Source of the DNA: Alviniconcha marisindica
Lineage: Eukaryota; Mollusca; Gastropoda; Provannidae
DNA length: 64,000 nucleotides
Direction of reading: 5' to 3'
Assembly: GCA_018857735.1 (NCBI GenBank)
Contig: JABMCL010002957.1
Location: forward strand, 241,001 to 305,000
The translations under genes were made by a program, and so were the position numbers. Position 1 is the stretch's first letter. Every line of letters starts with the position of its first letter. The notes under the pieces were generated by a model. It saw nothing but the letters and a program-made list of their open reading frames with translations, was not told the origin of the DNA and ran no database searches. Positions 62,176 through 64,000 of this stretch are shown here, in pieces.

Positions 62176-64000
62176 TTTACATAATATATGTGTGCATGTC
62201 TGAGCACATGCACTTGCACAAACACAGGGCAATATCTCCCTGACCCACCCATCCCTACTTAGAACAATGCACTCATCAGCAAGTGCTAAAACTCTGTCCA
62301 AAACAGCTCTACCCCAGCCCAAACCAGAACACCACCACCCCTCCCACCACCACTCCTTACCATGACACTCTCATCCAGCAGGGTGGGAAACTCATCCAGG
62401 ATGAGGGTGGTGAGGTTGGAGCAGCCATTGGCAAGGTTCTGGAAGCCCTGCGGAGTGACCTGGAGACAGCCGGAGAGGTCGACGTACTCCATCTTCGTGG
62501 CGCACTTGCCAGTGGCCAGGTAGAGCAGCCCCCGGTCTGAGAACTTGTTGCAGAACGCCAGGCTCAGAAACTGCAGGTTCATGCAGTACCTGCACGTCAG
62601 TCAGGCAGACAGTCAGTCACAGGTCTGCTGGAGCAACGTATACTTATACATCCCAGCATATGTTCAACTGACCAGTACTATAATGTGCACCAACACAGAC
62701 TAAGCTGTTTAATTGCATTCTCCCACATTAATGACCATTTTGTCTTAGCACTGCTCAATCTAGACTATTCTGCTTTCCAGTTTCCATCATCAGTGCTCTT
62801 CACTGCATTCTGTCACAATGTCATATTTGTCTTAAAGGACAAGTCCAAGGTTAGGGGTGATTTTTGACATGATTTCCGTTAAAGCTCGCTGAGAACGATG
62901 ATGTAGGTGAAACTGTGATCTGAGGGTTACAAATGCACGAAAAAAGGCATTCTCTGTTGGACCGAAAGCATTGCCATGACGCCCAAATCATGTGACCATA
63001 TGCCTACTACGTCACTCTGGGGAGTCGCTGCAAAATGGCCAACTCGAGCTCTGAAGACGAAACTGATACTTTGCCCGAGAGACCCACAAGGATACAGCCG
63101 GATCAGTTTGAGCCTGTCAGGCAGGATTTTGAAAGAGTACTGGAACATCGTGTCAGCTTCGAAGCAAACCCCATGCGGTATTCCATGGGGTTTGCGAAAT
63201 CGCACTCACTAAAGTGCTCGCTACACAAATGGGCATGATGCGGTGCAGCAAGAAAGTCAGCTCATTTGAACTGTATAAATTTAATCCACTTTTGCCTCAA
63301 TGCAGGTCAATTGCGGGGAGCTCGTGCATTGTTATACCTGGGGTCGTCTGCGAATTGTTACAGTTCGCAGCAACACAGTAGGCCGGCATAGTTAACTTTT
63401 TGTCAACCACACACATACACAGTTTACTGAAGAATCTAAGATGGCAACTGCACTGACTCCCCAGACTGACATCACTTCCGGGAAAGTCACGTGACTGATG
63501 GAGAACCCGAGACTGTAGTCTTGGCCAGCCTACAGAAAATAAAATCGATTAAAAACCCAATTAATTTTTTTATTATTGAATTAAATCTGAAACTAGTGAC
63601 TCATTTGTCAATCATTTTGATGGTCATTTTGCATATTTAAAAACCTTGGACTTTTACTTTGATGTCCTTGGATGTTTTATTTGCTTCCAACTTCAGAATC
63701 TCAAATGAAGGAGAAAAACAGTGGCAGGAAGAGTAGCAGACAAATCTCTGCAATAACGGAGGACAGCCAACTATCTTTCTATTTCATTGCACAGCATCAC
63801 AAAAGAGCCTAAACTGTCAAAAGCCATAAAAAAACAATAAAAAAACCTTATGAACCATCGAAAAGGACTGCACACAAAGTGCAAAAGAATAGCTCAAAAT
63901 TTCAATGACAAAAAAAAACTCTAATAAAACTGAGTTTTATTAAAGGGATAAAGTACATACTTAGCCACTGCTCGAAGAGCAGCATCAGTGAGGTTGGTGT
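55556..64000 (-). CDS. FBXL13: FBXL13 / DRC6, dynein regulatory complex leucine-rich repeat protein (3' part)
   Basis: FBXL13 (DRC6) belongs to the nexin-dynein regulatory complex of motile axonemes; it carries an F-box followed by leucine-rich repeats. Ten exons are visible: >64000-63961, 62589-62361, 61496-61376, 60512-60350, 59730-59611, 58713-58449, 57963-57883, 56794-56712, 56193-56113 and 55637-55556. Phases agree. They encode cysteine-containing LRRs in human order: [149 protein letters not shown] and [14 protein letters not shown]. The end, [20 protein letters not shown] then GYYGY and TGA at 55558-55556, is shorter than the human tail. The F-box and N-terminal part lie right of the window. 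A general FBXL LRR protein is the only alternative; the order and spacing favour DRC6. Confidence 0.92.
56312..56449. repeat. (TG)n microsatellite, interrupted
   Basis: TG-rich run with short interruptions in the penultimate-exon intron region of FBXL13, 120 bp from exon 56193-56113. Reading frames through it are compositional artefacts. Confidence 0.9.
58714..59520. repeat. Array of about 58 bp units echoing an FBXL13 exon acceptor
   Basis: About 13 units share GAGGTGACACCTGCAACATT then GCAGGGTCAGGTATGAACAA. The neighbouring exon edge reads GAGGCTGTGACAC|CTGCAAC on the plus strand, so each unit repeats the acceptor (TTGCAG on the minus strand) and the first bases of the exon starting at 58713. 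Units get more diverged to the right. Confidence 0.8.
59731..60140. repeat. Array of about 67 bp units echoing another FBXL13 acceptor
   Basis: The edge of exon 59730-59611 (GTGCCTCACACCTGCATCAC TGACC|CTGCAAACAG on the plus strand) recurs near 59786, 59853, 59930, 60030 and 60075. The first two copies are nearly perfect. Each keeps TGTTTGCAG on the minus strand as a decoy acceptor. Confidence 0.8.
60775..61010. repeat. Compound (TG)n/(CG TG)n microsatellite with G run
   Basis: An FBXL13 intron filled with GTGC/GTGT repeats ending in a run of G (about 60996-61009). Confidence 0.9.
61905..62174. repeat. Compound (CA)n-(CT)n-(CA)n microsatellite
   Basis: A CA run, then (CT)n at 61927-61979, then more than 190 bp of CA with few interruptions, in an FBXL13 intron. 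Confidence 0.95.
62834..63660. mobile_element. 827 bp inverted-repeat element with a relic reading frame
   Basis: The left end AAAGGACAAGTCCAAGGTT and the right end AACCTTGGACTTTTACTTT are terminal inverted repeats (17 of 19 match). The interior is CpG-richer than its surroundings and has a 67-codon plus-strand frame at 63035-63238 (begins [20 protein letters not shown]). This could be the first exon of a gene carried by a DNA transposon; the family is unknown to me. It sits in an FBXL13 intron. Confidence 0.5.

Noticed and set aside
61836..62243. His/Thr-rich frames on both strands (also at 52436, 55049, 56055 and 29531)
   Set aside because: All are CA/TG repeat translations with no conserved residues.

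Overview
This window is animal (metazoan) nuclear DNA, most likely from a mollusc and probably a gastropod. It has intron-rich animal genes, including a motile-cilium gene. Introns are full of TG/CA microsatellites, tRNA-derived SINEs, small inverted-repeat elements and degenerate repeats of about 155 bp like those common in mollusc genomes. The taxonomic call is inference; the gene calls rest on recalled human homologues.

Layout, left to right. (1) NPRL2 (GATOR1 subunit), minus strand: coding exons 1-3 at 12248-12310, 1687-1778 and 736-904; the rest lies left of the window. Its 10.5 kb first intron holds a complete two-exon KCTD9 gene on the same strand (7239-11626), plus a solo LTR at 2831-4067, a second solo LTR candidate at 5813-6850, SINEs and small inverted-repeat elements. 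(2) AP4E1 (epsilon subunit of adaptor complex AP-4), plus strand, five coding exons 13486-23199, head-to-head with NPRL2. A structurally complete non-autonomous LTR retrotransposon (13899-17583) makes up most of its first intron and stops 19 nt before exon 2. (3) SRP72 (signal recognition particle), minus strand, 44471-27067, all 19 coding exons resolved (663 aa). It is tail-to-tail with AP4E1 and head-to-head (385 bp) with (4) an eight-finger C2H2 zinc-finger gene with AT-hooks, plus strand, 44856-51361. (5) FBXL13/DRC6 (dynein regulatory complex, motile cilia), minus strand, its last ten coding exons between 64000 and 55556. The genes are functionally unrelated (nutrient sensing, BTB adaptor, vesicle coat, protein targeting, transcription, cilia). 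Their arrangement is positional, with two divergent promoter regions.

Most unusual pattern: several minisatellites in introns or UTR are built from the edge of the neighbouring exon together with its splice site or stop codon. Examples are the SRP72 exon 8 donor, exon 9 acceptor and exon 12 acceptor, the AP4E1 exon 4 donor, two FBXL13 acceptors and the zinc-finger stop region. This creates arrays of decoy donors, acceptors and stop-proximal coding units. No prokaryotic or phage system, CRISPR array, rRNA or stand-alone tRNA gene is present.
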